A DNA stretch of 64,000 bases from Nitrospira sp. Lineage in GTDB: Bacteria > Nitrospirota > Nitrospiria > Nitrospirales > Nitrospiraceae. Positions 8,165-17,399 of the stretch are shown here, piece after piece. The stretch is taken from NCBI GenBank assembly GCA_005239465.1, contig SPAW01000004.1, positions 93,591 to 157,590 on the forward strand, in the 5' to 3' direction. The position numbers were made by a program, and so were the translations under genes. The notes below the pieces were generated by a model. It saw only the letters and a list, made by a program, of their open reading frames with translations, did no database searches and was not told the origin of the DNA. Positions within the stretch are counted from its first letter, which is position 1. Every line of letters starts with the position of its first letter.

Positions 8165-8854
8165 TTAGTTTCCGAAGATTGAGGTAAAAAAACCCTTGTC
8201 GGCTCGTCGGGTGGCAACCGTATCGCTGCCAAGTCCTGCTGGCTTTAAGTAGAACTCATCGATGAGCACGAGCACGCGTTTGACGCCGGCGCTAATTGAC
8301 CGTACCGACATCGTAGCGCCGCTGATATTGATAATGTCCTTATTAATGCGGATGGGATCGGACACCGTCTTGCCTTCATACTGCGCGTTGAATCGTTTCC
8401 GCCCGACTTCGCTGCCCTTGGCCTCTCGAAACACCAGGAGTTCGACGTCGGAACAGACGCCTTTCGCATCCACGCCGACCATGTAGGTCATGTGCTTATG
8501 CTTGCCGATTGTGTTATGGACCATGGCATAGCCATCGATTTTGTCATCGGTGTCACCGATGTAGAGTTCGAAGGTATCTTCCGGAAACTTCCAACCAATC
8601 CGCTGCTCGATCAGCTCTTTCTTCTCCTGAGTCAACCGAATGACTTCTTTGCGAACACGCTGGGACTTTGGCAGCATGGTCTTCACGGCGTCTTCTTCCG
8701 ACATGAAGACTTCGGCATGATTCATCTCCTTATCGGTGAGGTACCGGCGAAGCTCACTGTCCCAAATCCTTTCCGCTGCCAGTGCGGGGAGCGCCGAACA
8801 CGCGAGAGCTATTCCGATGGCGATACCGCGGATCAAAGTTACGTGAGTGAACAT
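8165..8854 (-). CDS. Periplasmic FMN-binding domain protein (ApbE substrate)
   Basis: A 229-residue exported protein: signal peptide ending ALPALA-AE, then an FMN-binding domain of the type found in NqrC, RnfG and NosR. The SGATMS motif at residues 178-183 matches the site where ApbE attaches FMN through a phosphoester bond; the acceptor would be Ser183, where Thr is commoner. An apbE gene lies 2.4 kb away, divergently transcribed. The start overlaps the preceding lipoprotein gene by 16 bases. It probably carries electrons outside the cytoplasmic membrane, perhaps between the four-helix protein and an outer acceptor such as ferric iron. Family secure, partner inferred. Confidence 0.85.
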   Translation of the reverse strand: MFTHVTLIRGIAIGIALACSALPALAAERIWDSELRRYLTDKEMNHAEVFMSEEDAVKTMLPKSQRVRKEVIRLTQEKKELIEQRIGWKFPEDTFELYIGDTDDKIDGYAMVHNTIGKHKHMTYMVGVDAKGVCSDVELLVFREAKGSEVGRKRFNAQYEGKTVSDPIRINKDIINISGATMSVRSISAGVKRVLVLIDEFYLKPAGLGSDTVATRRADKGFFTSIFGN

Positions 8855-9309
8855 CCGTGCTCCTTCAGTTTGGCATCTAGGCGATTCTGTACGTCGCGCA
8901 TAACTTCTTCAGTGGGATAGGTCGCGGCCCAACCAAAGAGGCGCGACCCCCCTCGAAAGGCCCAGCGCTGACGCTCTTCGACGAAGCTGATCTTCGCGAC
9001 ATCATCCAGCCGTTTCACGGTGAGAGTAATACGGGACCGATCTTTGCTGTCCGCCAATTCGCGGTGAAGGGCACCAAAGGTCCGTCCAGGCATGGGGATT
9101 TCCAGCCAGCCTGTAACGATGAAGCCGGCTTCTTTATCCTTCGTGCTGATCGAGCGGTCTTTAACTGCGTCGAGAGCAGCTTCCCATGCATGGTCGTAGT
9201 TGCACACGGCAAATCGTTGTTGCATGCCGCTTGTGGAGGCACAGGCGGCCAGCAGGCCGGTCAACAAAAGAAAATTGAGGACTCGCAGGGACATCAGAAA
9301 CAATCCCAT
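8839..9309 (-). CDS. Lipoprotein of the FMN/porin operon, unknown function
   Basis: A 156-residue predicted lipoprotein; the signal sequence ends in LLAAC, a good lipobox. The rest is a compact alpha/beta sequence (SISTKDKEAGFIVTGW, RITLTVKRL, then a C-terminal helix) reminiscent of small outer-membrane lipoproteins but not assigned. Start chosen at 9309; an ATG five codons in at 9294 is equally possible. It sits between the porin and FMN-protein genes and may anchor or bridge the complex. Confidence 0.65.
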   Translation of the reverse strand: MGLFLMSLRVLNFLLLTGLLAACASTSGMQQRFAVCNYDHAWEAALDAVKDRSISTKDKEAGFIVTGWLEIPMPGRTFGALHRELADSKDRSRITLTVKRLDDVAKISFVEERQRWAFRGGSRLFGWAATYPTEEVMRDVQNRLDAKLKEHGCSLT

Positions 9310-9358
9310 CCTTGTCTGCTGCTCCCCACCGGATCGGCGGGGAGCAGCCAAAGCACCA

Positions 9359-10798
9359 CTAGAAGTATGTTGCCATCTGAAACAAGAACCCGTCACCATC
9401 CATCGGACTGTTTGCGTTACCGAGGTCCCCAGCAGGGGTCAGCCCCAACGGGTTTTTCTGCGTGTTGTATTGCCAGTTGACTTTGAACACCGTGTCCTCA
9501 ATCGGGCGAAAGTTGAGGCCGACCGTCAGCCGTTCCAGCTCTCGCCGATTCCCGATCGTGTTCGGCGCACTCCGCGTGCGATTGTCGGTGTCGGTGTCAA
9601 CTTGCTCCCAGCGAACGACGGCTGTGAAGGTCGACGCATCCGAGAAGTGGCTGGGGGCCCATTTCTTCAGGAATTCGGGCATGAAGTGATAGTTCCCTTG
9701 AATGTAGTAGCCAAACATGCCTGCCGGCCCGATCCCGTTTCCGGCGGTCCCGGTCGCGTTGTTGTTGCTGATTCTGGACCAGGCCGCTTCTCCAATAATC
9801 TCGAACGGGCCTCTCTGGAGAGTCCAGTCAACCGCATAAATGTCGATGTATCCAGACCCAACGGTACCTGCCGCCGGTTTGTACTGGCCATGGTAACCGG
9901 ACCCGGCGACTTCAATGCCCAACATGGGGCTGAAGGCGATGCGCCCGACGACCGCCTTGTTGTTGTCACGGTCTCGGGAAACGCTTCCACGTGCACTCCG
10001 AACTCCCAGATCGGTGATAGCGCCGGCAGTTTGGCTCATGCCGTTGACTGCATAGACTTCGTAGTCCAGCTTTGAAAGGGACGTCGGGTAGAAAGTTCCG
10101 TAACTCCCGGCGCCGGCTTCGAACCAGGTGCTGGGGATAATAATCCTGGAAACCATCGGCCGATCGACCAGGTCGTTCAATGGCGAATCGTGCAGCAAGT
10201 TGAATTTGCCGACCGGCATGAGCAGGATACCCGCACGAACATTGACGATTTCATTGACCAGATAATCCAATTGGGCAAACTCAATCTGAATCGAGCCGTC
10301 GGTACCCTGTGGAGCGTTTGTTCCTCCGCGTTCGATCTCGATTTCCGTCGCGAACTTTACACGATCGGTGATGTCGGCATAAATAAATGGGATCAATCGC
10401 TGCTGGCCGAAAGAGTTGCGGCTGGGGTTGTCCAGATTTTGGCGAGAGAGAATGTTGTACATGACGTCGACGTAACCGCCGACCGTCGCTTTGGGAAAGC
10501 TCAAGAAGGGTTTGGCGTAGATCAATTTGCCTGACCCGGTTGACCCGAATCCCAGGGGGATTTTCTCTTCGCCTTTTCGTTCCACCTTAATGTCGGTCAT
10601 CGCACCGGTCGGTGTTGGGTATTGGGTTGACGGAGGAGAAGAACGTTCCACGTGAACTTCCCGGGATTCGTGCTCCTGCGATTTCTTCAGTGCTTCTTCA
10701 AGTCTTTTCACTCGTTCCTCAAGGCTCTCCTCTGCGAAGACCGGGGTGACCGACAGCGCAATGATCGAAAGAGCCCCGAGGATTGACCGCATCTTCAT
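9359..10798 (-). CDS. Outer-membrane porin-like beta-barrel protein
   Basis: A 479-residue protein with signal peptide (cleavage near VFA-EES), a short coiled-coil stretch at about 25-45 (LEERVKRLEEALKK), and a barrel of alternating amphipathic strands ending in Phe, as outer-membrane proteins do. This resembles the phosphate-selective/OprO-type and Nitrospira porins with an N-terminal coiled coil. The start at 10798 has GGAGG 7 bases upstream; a much longer upstream open frame was rejected because it lacks a signal peptide. As second gene of a Fur-box operon it may admit or position iron species at the outer membrane. Confidence 0.8.
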   Translation of the reverse strand: MKMRSILGALSIIALSVTPVFAEESLEERVKRLEEALKKSQEHESREVHVERSSPPSTQYPTPTGAMTDIKVERKGEEKIPLGFGSTGSGKLIYAKPFLSFPKATVGGYVDVMYNILSRQNLDNPSRNSFGQQRLIPFIYADITDRVKFATEIEIERGGTNAPQGTDGSIQIEFAQLDYLVNEIVNVRAGILLMPVGKFNLLHDSPLNDLVDRPMVSRIIIPSTWFEAGAGSYGTFYPTSLSKLDYEVYAVNGMSQTAGAITDLGVRSARGSVSRDRDNNKAVVGRIAFSPMLGIEVAGSGYHGQYKPAAGTVGSGYIDIYAVDWTLQRGPFEIIGEAAWSRISNNNATGTAGNGIGPAGMFGYYIQGNYHFMPEFLKKWAPSHFSDASTFTAVVRWEQVDTDTDNRTRSAPNTIGNRRELERLTVGLNFRPIEDTVFKVNWQYNTQKNPLGLTPAGDLGNANSPMDGDGFLFQMATYF

Positions 10799-10920
10799 CG
10801 GTATCCTCCATGGTGAGTTAGGTTGTGGTCTGACTCGGGACTCGATGGTCTCTGGTCTGTGCGTAGTGAACATACATTTCTGATATCTGAAGGGAATAGC
10901 GAACTCGGGTAGACCTCCTT

Positions 10921-11112
10921 TCATGAATCGATTCCTGATGCGACGCTGCTCCATCCTGCGATAGAGGAGAAGGGGATGATGACAATGCGTTTGCAACGCT
11001 TGCACTTGAGTTCGAGCCTTCCGCCGACAACTTTGGCGATCAACTGGCCGCACTCGCACCGAGTCTCGCTACGCGGGCCGCAGCCCGACTGGCTTGATTT
11101 TGAGGTTGCCAT
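10921..11112 (-). CDS. Small zinc-ribbon protein (Com-like)
   Basis: A 63-residue protein with CEC...CKRC (Cys19, 21, 37, 40), the four-Cys arrangement of small zinc ribbons such as phage Com proteins. Basic N-terminus, no signal peptide. It is first gene after the Fur-like box and upstream of the porin gene. No clear ribosome site precedes the ATG at 11112. Possibly a metal-sensing or translational regulator; function unknown. Confidence 0.55.
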   Translation of the reverse strand: MATSKSSQSGCGPRSETRCECGQLIAKVVGGRLELKCKRCKRIVIIPFSSIAGWSSVASGIDS

Positions 11113-11134
11113 GCTGTTTCGAATGTTCTTGTAA

Positions 11135-11160
11135 ATGAAATTGAGAACGATTATTAATAT
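11135..11160 (-). promoter_or_regulatory. Candidate Fur box upstream of the zinc-ribbon/porin/FMN operon
   Basis: An AT-rich stretch containing ttgagaacgattattaat resembles Fur-binding sequences (GATAAT repeats) and lies 23-48 bases before the zinc-ribbon gene, in the gap shared with divergent apbE. A similar stretch occurs before fbpA. Seen by eye only. Confidence 0.5.
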
Positions 11161-11254
11161 CTCAATCATGTTTGATTTGTCAAGAGGTCTTCCAATGGGG
11201 GGATAGAGGACTCGCCTGGATGCAATCCCCTACCTGGTTCCCTATAATTCCCCC

Positions 11255-12322
11255 ATGCTGATAATTTTTTCTCGATCCCGACCTCGCAAGGCCTTCTCTA
11301 TTGTCTTAGTGGGTAGGGCTGTGGACGCGATCAGTCTCTTTCTTATCTTTGTGGCGGCCACAGGGTGTGTGGAGGTGTCGCCTGTTTCCCAGTCTGTGGT
11401 AGTCAAGCGAGCCCAAATGCACATGGGGACGCTGGTATCTATCACGGCGGTGGCATCTAGCAAGGAAAGCGCTCACACAGCAATTCAAGCAGGATTTGGG
11501 GAGATCAAGCGACTCGATCAGTTGTTGAGTACCTGGATTCCAGAAAGTGAACTGTCTCAGGTGAATGCGGCAGCGGGTCGCCAGCCTGTGACGGTAAGTG
11601 ACGAGACATTGGACATTGTAGCTCGATCCCTGGAGATGGCGAGATTGACGGATGGAGGATTCAATATTGCAGTGGGTCCTGCGGTTGAAGCATGGAGCGT
11701 CACCGAACGGCAACGCATCCCGAGTCATGAGGAGTTGCAACAGCTGAAAACTCTCGTCGATTGGACAAGCATTCAAATCAATATGGAGGCCCGGACCATC
11801 TTTCTTCCGCGCAAGGGAATGCGGATCGACGTGGGCGGCATCGGAAAGGGCTACGCGGCAGATCGGGCGGCAGAGGAAATGAAAAGGGCGGGCACGCACG
11901 GCGGGGTTGTTGCCTTGTCGGGAGATATCAAAACATTCGGCGTGCTTCCCGACGCAGCCGGTTTTCCCGTGGGCATCAAGCATCCACGGCAAGAAGGGGC
12001 TCTGATTGCCATCATCGACTTGAAGGATGAAGCCATTTCAACGGCCGGCGATTACGAACGGTTCTTCGAACGGGACGGCGTCCGCTATCATCATATTTTG
12101 GACCCACAGACCTTGCGGCCTGCCCGGTCTTGCCAGAGCGTAACAGTGATAGGAAAAGAGGGGACGGTGGCGGATGGTCTCGACACCGGGATCTTCGTCC
12201 TGGGCTCTGAGCGAGGCATGGCGTTGGTCGAGCGACTTTCAGACGTGGAGGCGGTCATCATCGACGACCAGGGGAAGGTGACAGTGTCGTCAGGGCTTCG
12301 ATCTCGATTGCGTTATCCATGA
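11255..12322 (+). CDS. apbE: FAD:protein FMN transferase ApbE
   Basis: A 355-residue ApbE-family enzyme, which transfers FMN from FAD to a Ser or Thr of extracytoplasmic flavoproteins. Conserved pieces: MGTLVSI near the start of the domain, VGGIGKGYAAD, STAGDYERF and HHILDPQT. The N-terminal hydrophobic segment ends in VAATGC, a lipobox, so it is a lipoprotein facing the periplasm. It is transcribed divergently from the operon encoding the FMN-binding protein at 8165-8854, its evident substrate. Confidence 0.92.
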   Translation: MLIIFSRSRPRKAFSIVLVGRAVDAISLFLIFVAATGCVEVSPVSQSVVVKRAQMHMGTLVSITAVASSKESAHTAIQAGFGEIKRLDQLLSTWIPESELSQVNAAAGRQPVTVSDETLDIVARSLEMARLTDGGFNIAVGPAVEAWSVTERQRIPSHEELQQLKTLVDWTSIQINMEARTIFLPRKGMRIDVGGIGKGYAADRAAEEMKRAGTHGGVVALSGDIKTFGVLPDAAGFPVGIKHPRQEGALIAIIDLKDEAISTAGDYERFFERDGVRYHHILDPQTLRPARSCQSVTVIGKEGTVADGLDTGIFVLGSERGMALVERLSDVEAVIIDDQGKVTVSSGLRSRLRYP

Positions 12323-12350
12323 GATAAGTGAGCTCATGCGAGAGAGGCGC

Positions 12351-12725
12351 ATGTACATACATGGATTGAAGGTGTCTGGACGAATTTCCCGGGGTCTTTT
12401 CGTGCTGGCACTTGGAGCGTTGTGTGGGTGTGGTGAGTTTGAGACCAGATATTTTGAAGGGCAGGTCAACCAGGCGACCCAGGAAATCGTTGCCAAGCGG
12501 TATGGGGCCCCGCACAAACTCGACAAGTTGCCGGATGAGCGGTCAGTCTGGACCTACTTCAACCGTGGGAGCGGCACGAGTGGGTATAGCGGCTATGTGC
12601 GCACGTCCTACTGCAGGGCCTATATCATGACGTTCGATCAGACCGAGGTGCTGCGGGATTGGAAGCAGCAGGACTGCGCGACTCGTCCTGCGACGATTAC
12701 CGAGCCGTTTTCAGATCGTAGATGA
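12351..12725 (+). CDS. Small lipoprotein, unknown function
   Basis: A 124-residue lipoprotein with lipobox LCGC. The mature part (FEGQVNQATQEIVAKRYGAP, then HKLDKLPDERSVWTYFNRG) resembles small lipoproteins with a SmpA/BamE-like fold, where a sequence of the form 'Ile-x-x-x-Gly-x-Pro' precedes a strand. Start at 12351 has GAGAGG just upstream. It follows apbE by 28 bases and its 3' end overlaps that of convergent tonB by 29 bases. Role unknown. Confidence 0.65.
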   Translation: MYIHGLKVSGRISRGLFVLALGALCGCGEFETRYFEGQVNQATQEIVAKRYGAPHKLDKLPDERSVWTYFNRGSGTSGYSGYVRTSYCRAYIMTFDQTEVLRDWKQQDCATRPATITEPFSDRR

Positions 12726-13758
12726 TGGAGAACTTCACCGGCATTAGGGGTCGTTCCAGCGGACGAGAAAGCGCGATGGGGGGCCCTTTTCTCACATCTT
12801 CTACGGCGACTTGATCGAGCATCGCGTTGCCGGAACTTTTTGTCACGCGCACGTCGCTCAGCACCCCATCCTCGTGGAGCAACGCCGTCAACGTGACTTT
12901 CCCCTGAATCCCCTCAGTTCGCAACATTGCAGGATAGCGTTTATCGAGATCCTCGATCCATCTCGCCATAAGATCTGAAAGCCATCCGTAATCGATTTTG
13001 GCAGGCTTGGGTTGGCTGGCGGGAGCGATGGCGACCACTTGTGGCCCAGTCACGGTAGCTGGCGGCTGATTTGCCTGTGTCTCACTGTGTGCGGCTCCTG
13101 AATCATCATGAACAGGGGGCGTCAGTTCAGCGAGCGGAGTCGATGTGTGTTGTGGAGAGGGCTCGAATTTTGCTGAAGGTACGGCCGATGCAGCGGGTGT
13201 GGAATCGTGTGGAGTCGACACGACGGTATCGGACTGCTTCATCACCTGGTCTGTTTTTGCCATGGGTATAGGAGGAGGAGTTTGCTCACGGGCAGGTTGA
13301 TGGACCGATTCTGGCTTTGACGGAACAGGTGGCTTGGGGGCGAGTTCTGCGATCGGTGGCGGTGGCGCCACTGGCGTGATCGACGTCGGCTTTTCAACAA
13401 CAGGAGCGACGGGATCTGGGGGTAGGATTGCCGGTGTCTCAACTCTCGGTTGGGGCGGTTCTGCCACGGGACGAGCAGCGGGCGCGGGAAGGTTGGGTCG
13501 CTGGAGTACCGGAGTTGGGGCGGTTTTCACCTGATCCGCCGGCACGGATGTTTGTGGAGCCGAGGGCACGGCTATCGGGGATGATGCGACCATCACCACA
13601 TTCCATTTGAACGGTTCTGCTTGAGGCGCCAACTGCATGCGCTGCACGAGGAGTATGGCTGCGAAAGTCAGGCTCCCATGCAGCAGACAAGACACCAGCC
13701 ACCCTGTTGCTCTGGGGCCAGTTCTATCGATGCGATGGGGAATTGAATCGATCATCAC
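12697..13758 (-). CDS. tonB: TonB-family energy transducer
   Basis: A 353-residue protein: one N-terminal transmembrane helix (about 18-40), a long Pro/Ala/Val-rich periplasmic spacer (about 50-240), and a C-terminal TonB domain (YPAMLRTEGIQGKVTL, then LSDVRVTKSSGN). TonB passes proton-motive-force energy from ExbB/ExbD to outer-membrane receptors. The spacer is longer than in E. coli TonB (239 residues in total). Its ATG overlaps exbD by 4 bases. No TonB-dependent receptor gene is in the window. Confidence 0.92.
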   Translation of the reverse strand: MMIDSIPHRIDRTGPRATGWLVSCLLHGSLTFAAILLVQRMQLAPQAEPFKWNVVMVASSPIAVPSAPQTSVPADQVKTAPTPVLQRPNLPAPAARPVAEPPQPRVETPAILPPDPVAPVVEKPTSITPVAPPPPIAELAPKPPVPSKPESVHQPAREQTPPPIPMAKTDQVMKQSDTVVSTPHDSTPAASAVPSAKFEPSPQHTSTPLAELTPPVHDDSGAAHSETQANQPPATVTGPQVVAIAPASQPKPAKIDYGWLSDLMARWIEDLDKRYPAMLRTEGIQGKVTLTALLHEDGVLSDVRVTKSSGNAMLDQVAVEDVRKGPPIALSRPLERPLMPVKFSIIYDLKTAR

Positions 13759-14129
13759 AGTCGAATGACTTCGAGACTGACTTGTTGAAATCCCAGGCCG
13801 CGAATTTCGTCGACCACAGACACGAACTTTTCCAGCAACGTCACTTTATCGGCGCGGACGACGACGGCTGACTCGCGAGACTGCGTGGTGAGCGCCGACG
13901 GGAGTCCACCGTCAGGGATCGGTTTGTCGTTGAGAAACAGACCGCCCGCCGACGTCAGTGTAATCACGATGGGAACATCTTTTCGATCGCCGACGGCTTT
14001 GGCCTTGGCCAAGTTCACGGGAATCTGGCCCGTGCTGATGAACGTGGCGGTGGTCAACACGATGACGAGCAAGACCAACATGACATCCACGAGCGGGATG
14101 ACGTTGATTTGATCAATGTCCCGATCCAT
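13755..14129 (-). CDS. exbD: Biopolymer transport protein ExbD
   Basis: A 124-residue protein with a single N-terminal transmembrane helix carrying the conserved Asp (NVIPLVDVMLVLL, Asp15) needed for proton use, followed by a periplasmic domain. It overlaps exbB by 17 bases and tonB by 4, so the three are co-translated. Confidence 0.93.
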   Translation of the reverse strand: MDRDIDQINVIPLVDVMLVLLVIVLTTATFISTGQIPVNLAKAKAVGDRKDVPIVITLTSAGGLFLNDKPIPDGGLPSALTTQSRESAVVVRADKVTLLEKFVSVVDEIRGLGFQQVSLEVIRL

Positions 14130-14544
14130 GCTGCGCCTCGTATTGGGTCAGGAGTTCGGTCACGCGACGACGAAGCACGTTGTTCATGACGACACAAGGA
14201 ATGGCCACCAACAGGCCGACGGCCGTGGCCTTCAGCGCCAAGCTCAAGCCGATCATGATGGTGTTGACGGCCATCGTGCCCGACGTGCCCATCGTATGAA
14301 ACGTCAACATGATACCAAGAACGGTCCCCAGGAGGCCAATGTAGGGAGCGTTGGCGGCAACCGTCCCGATGATCACGAGACGTTTGGTGAGGGTGATTTC
14401 CAGCAACAGCACATTGGAGAACTGAGATAGATTTACCCGCCGGTAGAATAACCAGCGTTCGACTGCGACGGCCACCGACCACAGGCTCAGGGCCAGCAAG
14501 AGGCCGATAATTCCGTAATCTACGGCGTGCTTCAACGCGTCCAT
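14113..14544 (-). CDS. exbB: Biopolymer transport protein ExbB (MotA/TolQ/ExbB family)
   Basis: A 143-residue membrane protein with three transmembrane helices, including the family's conserved stretch APYIGLLGTVLGIMLTF and the last helix LSLALKATAVGLLVAIP. It is short compared with E. coli ExbB (244), lacking most of the cytoplasmic loop, like the small ExbB of other phyla. First gene of exbB-exbD-tonB. Confidence 0.92.
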   Translation of the reverse strand: MDALKHAVDYGIIGLLLALSLWSVAVAVERWLFYRRVNLSQFSNVLLLEITLTKRLVIIGTVAANAPYIGLLGTVLGIMLTFHTMGTSGTMAVNTIMIGLSLALKATAVGLLVAIPCVVMNNVLRRRVTELLTQYEAQHGSGH

Positions 14545-14667
14545 CGCGACTCCTTACTTCCTGTGAGTGGGACCTGAACCGGCGGGGTGGGAGCCGGAGC
14601 ACTGGTGCATCAATGCCAGAATGCGGGGAAGCCTGTCAATCAGCGTGGACATGGGGTGCGCGCCCCT

Positions 14668-15792
14668 CTATCGAGGCAGTTGGTCTGCTCGAAAGAGCAC
14701 GGTGTGTGTCGCGGAAACACGGAGTTCAACCGCCGTGCCTTCCTGGTAGACACTGGTTGAACTTTCGCTGCTATGGACGACCTGGCCGGAGGGGAGCTGG
14801 ACCGTATAGAGATTCTCCGAGCCCCGGAACTGCCGAGCCACGATCCGCGATCCAGCCGACTTGTTCGGCATGAGGTGAATATCGTCCGGGCGGATCATGA
14901 CGACCACCGAGGTCCCCTCTTCACTGCTCAGTGTGTTGGGAAACTCTCCCAGTTCGGTATGAACCATGCCCTGTTGGACCTGCCCTGTGATAAAGTCGGC
15001 CTGCCCGACGAAGTCGGCGACGAACGGAGTCGAGGGGACGTGGTAGATCAGCTCCGGCGAATCCATCTGTTCAAGCACACCGTGGTTTAAGACGGCGATT
15101 CGGTCGGCCATGGCAAAGGCTTCGTCGTGATCGTGTGTGACCAAGATGGTCGTCGTTTTCATCCGGCGCAAAAGCGCATGGAGTTCTTGCCGCATGCGAC
15201 CGGTCATATCAGGATCAAGATTACTGAACGGCTCATCCAGCAAGAGCACGACCGGATTCTGTACCAATGCCCGTGAAAGCGCCACACGCTGCTGCTGCCC
15301 GCCGGACAACTCATGCGGGTACCGTCGCTCGAATCCTTCCAGGCCGGTGAGACGCAGCATTTCTTGAACTTGGCGCCTACGCTCGGCCCGTGACAGGTGG
15401 CGGAGTCCAAAGGCGATGTTGTCGGCGACACGCAGGTGCGGGAACAAGGCGTATTCTTGAAAGACCATGCCGACGTGCCGTTTTTCAGTTGGAATCGTTT
15501 CAGAGGAAGAGGAGACGAGCCGACCTGACAGAAAAATTTCTCCGGACTGCACCGGCTCGAAGCCCGCGATCGCCCGCAGAATGGTGGTCTTGCCGCAGCC
15601 TGACGGCCCGAGCAGACAGAGAATTTCCCCTTCCCGTGCCGAAAACGAAATATCACGGATAGCCGGGCGGCTCGGATCGTAGGCGCAGGCCACTGAGCGC
15701 AGCTCCAAGATAGAAGACGCCGGCGTGTAGAGGTTGACCTGACCTTGGAGCTGGTCGGATTCCACGTGGGGCATGTGCGATTCTGTGGCCAT
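14668..15792 (-). CDS. fbpC: Ferric iron ABC transporter ATP-binding protein FbpC
   Basis: A 374-residue ABC ATPase: Walker A GPSGCGKTT, Q-loop FQEYALFP, signature LSGGQQQR, Walker B VVLLLDEP and the switch His in THDHDEA, followed by a C-terminal TOBE/regulatory domain of about 110 residues, as in FbpC and the CysA/PotA group. It follows fbpB by 8 bases (start at 15792, TAGGA upstream). Specificity for iron is inferred from the linked FbpA and Fur. Confidence 0.9.
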   Translation of the reverse strand: MATESHMPHVESDQLQGQVNLYTPASSILELRSVACAYDPSRPAIRDISFSAREGEILCLLGPSGCGKTTILRAIAGFEPVQSGEIFLSGRLVSSSSETIPTEKRHVGMVFQEYALFPHLRVADNIAFGLRHLSRAERRRQVQEMLRLTGLEGFERRYPHELSGGQQQRVALSRALVQNPVVLLLDEPFSNLDPDMTGRMRQELHALLRRMKTTTILVTHDHDEAFAMADRIAVLNHGVLEQMDSPELIYHVPSTPFVADFVGQADFITGQVQQGMVHTELGEFPNTLSSEEGTSVVVMIRPDDIHLMPNKSAGSRIVARQFRGSENLYTVQLPSGQVVHSSESSTSVYQEGTAVELRVSATHTVLFRADQLPR

Positions 15793-15800
15793 CGTCGTTC

Positions 15801-17384
15801 CTACGCCGCTCGCCAATCGCGTGAGAGCAGCAGCACCAACGCTGGCAAGCCCACGAACACGATCAGCAAGGCGGACGGAGCCGCCAGTTGATAATATTCC
15901 TCACTCGCTTCCAACCACACACGGATCGCCAGCGTGTCGAATCCGACCGGTCGCAAGAGTAACGTCGCAGGGAGTTCCTTCATCGTCTGTAGAAACATCA
16001 GAACCCAGGCGACGATAAACCCATTGCGAATGAGCGGCAGCGTCACGCGCCGCCAGGTCTCCCGAACGCCAAGCCCCAGCGTGCGGGCCACTTCTTCAAG
16101 ATTGGGCGTGATTTGCTGCAGCGCTGGTTCGAGTGACTGGAGCCCCGCAGGGAGAAAATGCAACACGTAGGCGACGATCAACACGATCGCGGTGCCATAG
16201 AAGAACGGCATCAGTTTGAGAAAAAGGACCAACACAGCAAGTGCTGCCACTGGTCCGGGAAGCACGTAGCCGGCATAGGCCGCCTGCAAACAGCCGATAT
16301 TGAGCCATGTCGGTTTCCGGCTTGCGAGATAGGCCAGCGGAAGGCCGACCAGGACTCCCGCGGTGGCGGCGAGGGCCGACAACAGAGCGCTGTTCCACAC
16401 AAAGCCGAAGAAGCGAGCATCCAGAATCGCCTGAGCCTCCGGGGATAGGCTCCACTGAATGAGCAAGTAGACGGGAATGCCGAAGGCCGCGCCAATAACG
16501 GCGGCGAGATACGCAATACACGCCGCGGTCTTGAGCCATCCACATTGGATTCGTTGCGGCGCGCGGTAGCGCCCCGTCGTCTGATAGAACCGGCTCTTAT
16601 GGCGAAACCATCGCTCGGCCAACAAAAATACCAGTGCGAGGACCACCAGCAAGATGCTCAGGATGCTCGCAGCCTGGTTGTCGGATCGTCCGGTCATTTG
16701 CTGAAACACTGCATAAGTCAGCGTTTGGTAGCGCAAGAGGGAGACGGCACCGAAATCGGATACGACGTACAAGATTACGAGGGCCACGCCCGCGACGATG
16801 GATGGGCGCAGCAGCGGCAGGGTCACGCGCAGCATCGTCTGGCTGCGCGAGGCGCCACAGATTCTGGCCACTTCCTCAAACGACACGTTCAAACTTAAGA
16901 GTGCACTCCGGGTGAGGAGATACACGAACGGAAAGGTGTCGAGCGCCATCACGAGGGTTGCGCCCCAGAAGCTTTGGGGCGAGAAGATTCTGGCTTGAGA
17001 TCCTGCGACAGTCTGCCAGAGGTGTTCCACCGGTCCACCGAATCCCAAGAGATAGTTGTAAACATAGGCCAACACGTACGTCGGCATGGCCAGCGGCAGC
17101 ACAAGGGCGATTTCCCACAGCCAGCGCCCACGAAAGTCGAATCGCGTCACCATCCAGGCGGTCGATACTCCAAGCAGGAGCGTGAGAACCGCCACAGCAC
17201 CGGCCAAGGAAACAGTATTGATCAGCAGCTCAGGAATACGAGTGGCCCAAAGTCGCTGCCACACAGTCGGATCGGCAGACAAGGCCAGGGTGGTCACATA
17301 GCCAAGCGGCAAGAGGATCAGGGCGGAACTCACTAGAGCGATCAGCTGCAGGGGTGAAGCGAAGTGTTGGCGTAAGGCGGTCAC
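15801..17384 (-). CDS. fbpB: Ferric iron ABC transporter permease FbpB (two fused halves)
   Basis: A 527-residue inner-membrane permease with about 12 helices in two homologous halves, the arrangement of FbpB/SfuB. Each half carries an EAA-type loop that contacts the ATPase: EVARICGASRSQTMLRVTLP near residue 190 and EVARTLGLGVRETWRRVTLP near 460. It lies 15 bases after fbpA. Confidence 0.93.
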   Translation of the reverse strand: MTALRQHFASPLQLIALVSSALILLPLGYVTTLALSADPTVWQRLWATRIPELLINTVSLAGAVAVLTLLLGVSTAWMVTRFDFRGRWLWEIALVLPLAMPTYVLAYVYNYLLGFGGPVEHLWQTVAGSQARIFSPQSFWGATLVMALDTFPFVYLLTRSALLSLNVSFEEVARICGASRSQTMLRVTLPLLRPSIVAGVALVILYVVSDFGAVSLLRYQTLTYAVFQQMTGRSDNQAASILSILLVVLALVFLLAERWFRHKSRFYQTTGRYRAPQRIQCGWLKTAACIAYLAAVIGAAFGIPVYLLIQWSLSPEAQAILDARFFGFVWNSALLSALAATAGVLVGLPLAYLASRKPTWLNIGCLQAAYAGYVLPGPVAALAVLVLFLKLMPFFYGTAIVLIVAYVLHFLPAGLQSLEPALQQITPNLEEVARTLGLGVRETWRRVTLPLIRNGFIVAWVLMFLQTMKELPATLLLRPVGFDTLAIRVWLEASEEYYQLAAPSALLIVFVGLPALVLLLSRDWRAA

Positions 17385-17399
17385 AAGCAGGCTCGCATC

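Noticed and set aside
10799-11059. Upstream extension of the porin frame
   Set aside because: It lacks a signal peptide, overlaps the zinc-ribbon gene, and the ATG at 10798 has GGAGG and a good signal peptide.
12697-13758. Several plus-strand Gly/Ser/Arg-rich frames across tonB
   Set aside because: They arise from the Pro/Ala-rich spacer codons of tonB read in antisense.
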